Below, in pieces: positions 62,672 to 64,000 of a DNA stretch of 64,000 nt. Under the pieces are notes generated by a model. The model ran no database searches. It had not been told where the DNA came from and saw nothing but the letters and a program-made list of their open reading frames with translations. The number at the start of each line of letters is the position of its first letter. Within the stretch, counting starts at the first letter, position 1. Source of the stretch: Sphingomonas populi (GTDB lineage: Bacteria > Pseudomonadota > Alphaproteobacteria > Sphingomonadales > Sphingomonadaceae); the NCBI RefSeq assembly GCF_004208535.1, contig NZ_SGIS01000017.1:1-64000 (forward strand). Direction: 5' to 3'. The translations under genes and the position numbers were made by a program.

Positions 62672-63181
62672 ATGACCGATCCGCTGCCCGGCGGCGCCAT
62701 CGCCGAAGAGACCGGCGCTAGCCGTTTCCAGATCCGCATCGAAACCGGCGGGACGACGATCCTCGCCGACGAGCCGGTCGCGGCGGGCGGACTTGGCAGC
62801 GGCCCCACTCCTTACGAGCTGCTGTGCTCGGCGCTCGCCGCCTGTACGACGATGACGCTGCGGCTCTATGCGACGCAGAAAGGCTGGCCGGTCGGTGCGA
62901 TCCGCACGCAGGTCGGCCATCGCCGCGAGACCGGCGTGACGCCGCCCGATCTGTTCACCCGCCGAATCGCGATCGACGGCGATCTCGACGCGGAGCAGCG
63001 CGCCCGGCTGATCGAGATCGCCGATCGCTGCCCGGTCCACCGCACACTGACCGGCGGCGCGCGAGTCGAGACGCAAGCGAGCGCCGCGACGCCGCCGTGC
63101 GAGCCGGCGGTGACGCATATGGCGGACATGGAAGCGCTGATCGCAGTCGGGCGTGGTTCGTTCGACTTCACCGAGCATTGA
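62672..63181 (+). CDS. OsmC/YhfA-family protein
   Basis: A 169-residue OsmC-superfamily protein with the peroxidase-type cysteines in LLCSALAACTTMTLRLYATQ and DRCPVHRTL, the second being the family's second conserved Cys. OsmC proteins reduce organic hydroperoxides; YhfA-type members are less well understood. GPTPYELLCSALAACT favours the YhfA branch. ATG 62672 follows AGGAG at 7 nt; the upstream in-frame ATG 62618 has no ribosome binding site. It is divergent from doxX and convergent to the LysR gene. Confidence 0.88.
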   Translation: MTDPLPGGAIAEETGASRFQIRIETGGTTILADEPVAAGGLGSGPTPYELLCSALAACTTMTLRLYATQKGWPVGAIRTQVGHRRETGVTPPDLFTRRIAIDGDLDAEQRARLIEIADRCPVHRTLTGGARVETQASAATPPCEPAVTHMADMEALIAVGRGSFDFTEH

Positions 63182-63188
63182 ATCGCGC

Positions 63189-64000
63189 TCAGTCGGCGTT
63201 CGCGCCGTCCTCGACCAGCCGGTCGAGCAGCCACGCCGCCGCCGGCCCCGGTGGCCGATCGCGTCGCCAGACGCCGCGAAACCGGTAGAGGTCGAGCGGT
63301 CCGTCGGGCAAGCTGAGCCGGACGAGCCGGCCAGCGGCGAGATCGGCCGCGACCGCCTCGAACGGCATGTTGCCCCAGCCGATCCCCTCGCGCAGCAAGG
63401 CATGCTTGGCGCCGAGATCGGCAAGCCGCCAGGTGCGCGGGCTGATGACCGCGAAGTCCCGCCCTTCGGTCAGCCGCGAACGATCGCTGAGCACGAGCTG
63501 GACATGTTCACGCGCCGCGCCGGGCGGCACCGGATCAAGCCGGGCGAGCGGATGGCCGGGCGCGGCGACTGGCAGCATCGTCACGCTGCCGCCGGCGCGC
63601 GATACAAGCCCCTCGATCGTCGCCGAAAGCGGCCCGCCCAGCCCGATCACCGCCCGCCCTTCCAGCACCAGTGCAGCCACCGCGCCGAGCGCCTCGACAT
63701 GCAGCCGCAGCGTCACCGTCGGGTGGGTCTCGGCAAACGCGCGCAGTACGGCGGCAAGGCGATGCGCCGGGAACATCACGTCGACGGCGAGATCGACCTC
63801 CGCCTCCAGCCCATCGAGCAGGCCCTTCACCTTGGCGCGCAGCCCGTCCATGCCGCTCGACACCATCCGCGCCTCGGCGAGCACGGCATGGCCGGCCTCG
63901 GTCAAGGTCGGGCGGCGGGTGCCGGCGCGCGCGAACAGCGCCACGCCGAGCTGCGCTTCGAGATTGGCGATGCCGTAGCTGACCACCGACACCGCCCGGC
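63189..64000 (-). CDS. LysR-family regulator, 5' end outside the window
   Basis: About 270 codons of a LysR-type regulator. The remaining HTH part (SVVSYGIANLEAQLGVALFA and TRRPTLTEAGHAVLAEARMV) shows that most of the HTH lies beyond the right edge. The effector-binding domain is complete (EVDLAVDVMFPAHRLAAVLR to WLLDRLVEDGANAD). Its target is unknown; close linkage with doxX and the OsmC-like gene suggests redox-related control. It converges on the OsmC-like gene 7 nt away. Confidence 0.85.
   Translation of the reverse strand, partial: RAVSVVSYGIANLEAQLGVALFARAGTRRPTLTEAGHAVLAEARMVSSGMDGLRAKVKGLLDGLEAEVDLAVDVMFPAHRLAAVLRAFAETHPTVTLRLHVEALGAVAALVLEGRAVIGLGGPLSATIEGLVSRAGGSVTMLPVAAPGHPLARLDPVPPGAAREHVQLVLSDRSRLTEGRDFAVISPRTWRLADLGAKHALLREGIGWGNMPFEAVAADLAAGRLVRLSLPDGPLDLYRFRGVWRRDRPPGPAAAWLLDRLVEDGANAD

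Overview
The window looks like chromosomal DNA from a sphingomonad alphaproteobacterium (Sphingomonas or a close relative). It is very GC-rich and its genes are packed into operons with ATGA, GTGA or TGATG junctions. It carries the protocatechuate 4,5-cleavage (lig) pathway typical of sphingomonads. Inverted repeats built on a TTCGTCCCGAGCG-AGTCGAGG core sit in many intergenic gaps. I saw no rRNA, tRNA or CRISPR array. Assignments come from reading the translated sequence; no database search was run.

Layout. 1-5000: peroxide defence (ahpC, ahpF, oxyR) with an exported adenosine deaminase-like enzyme between ahpF and oxyR. 5000-8750: a fasciclin protein, a convergent pgsA-moaD-moaE operon, an LplT-like transporter and a small membrane protein. 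8800-12750: an otsB-GH15-otsA trehalose operon on the minus strand. 12950-23350: a ten-gene chemosensory cluster in one direction (double-module soluble receptor, three-domain CheW, CheB, CheR, CheA, STAS protein, CheY, CheC, hybrid kinase). 23450-27400: an M19 dipeptidase, an RluE-type pseudouridine synthase, a LysR regulator and a methyltransferase. 27600-30660: an MBOAT / SGNH-like / VOC operon, probably for O-acylation of a surface glycan. 31400-34500: TSUP and MFS transporters and a lipoprotein. 34580-37380: arsR-arsC-arsB-arsH. 37500-40310: an EF-hand protein followed by an OmpR/EnvZ-type two-component system. 40630-43440: an ABC-F ATPase, a UPF0178 protein and an NTF2-like protein.

43440-47040 is an accessory stretch. 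It has lower gene density, less GC-rich segments, small orphan genes, a membrane protein/XRE pair with a perfect palindromic operator, a parDE toxin-antitoxin pair and the C-terminal stub of a serine recombinase. It is followed by an M1 aminopeptidase, a UPF0149/SEC-C protein and a SWIB protein.

50270-62070 encodes conversion of 4-hydroxybenzoate to central metabolites. PobA makes protocatechuate. LigAB opens the ring, LigC oxidises the semialdehyde to 2-pyrone-4,6-dicarboxylate (PDC) and LigI hydrolyses PDC. LigU tautomerises and LigJ hydrates oxalomesaconate, and LigK cleaves the product to pyruvate and oxaloacetate. The genes form a minus arm (ligK, ligU) and a plus arm (DUF1932 gene, ligJ, ligI, ligA, ligB, ligC, aldo/keto reductase). 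Between the arms lies a LysR regulator with two helix-turn-helix domains. A PobR-like AraC regulator diverges from pobA. The window ends with doxX, an OsmC-like gene and a LysR gene cut by the right edge.
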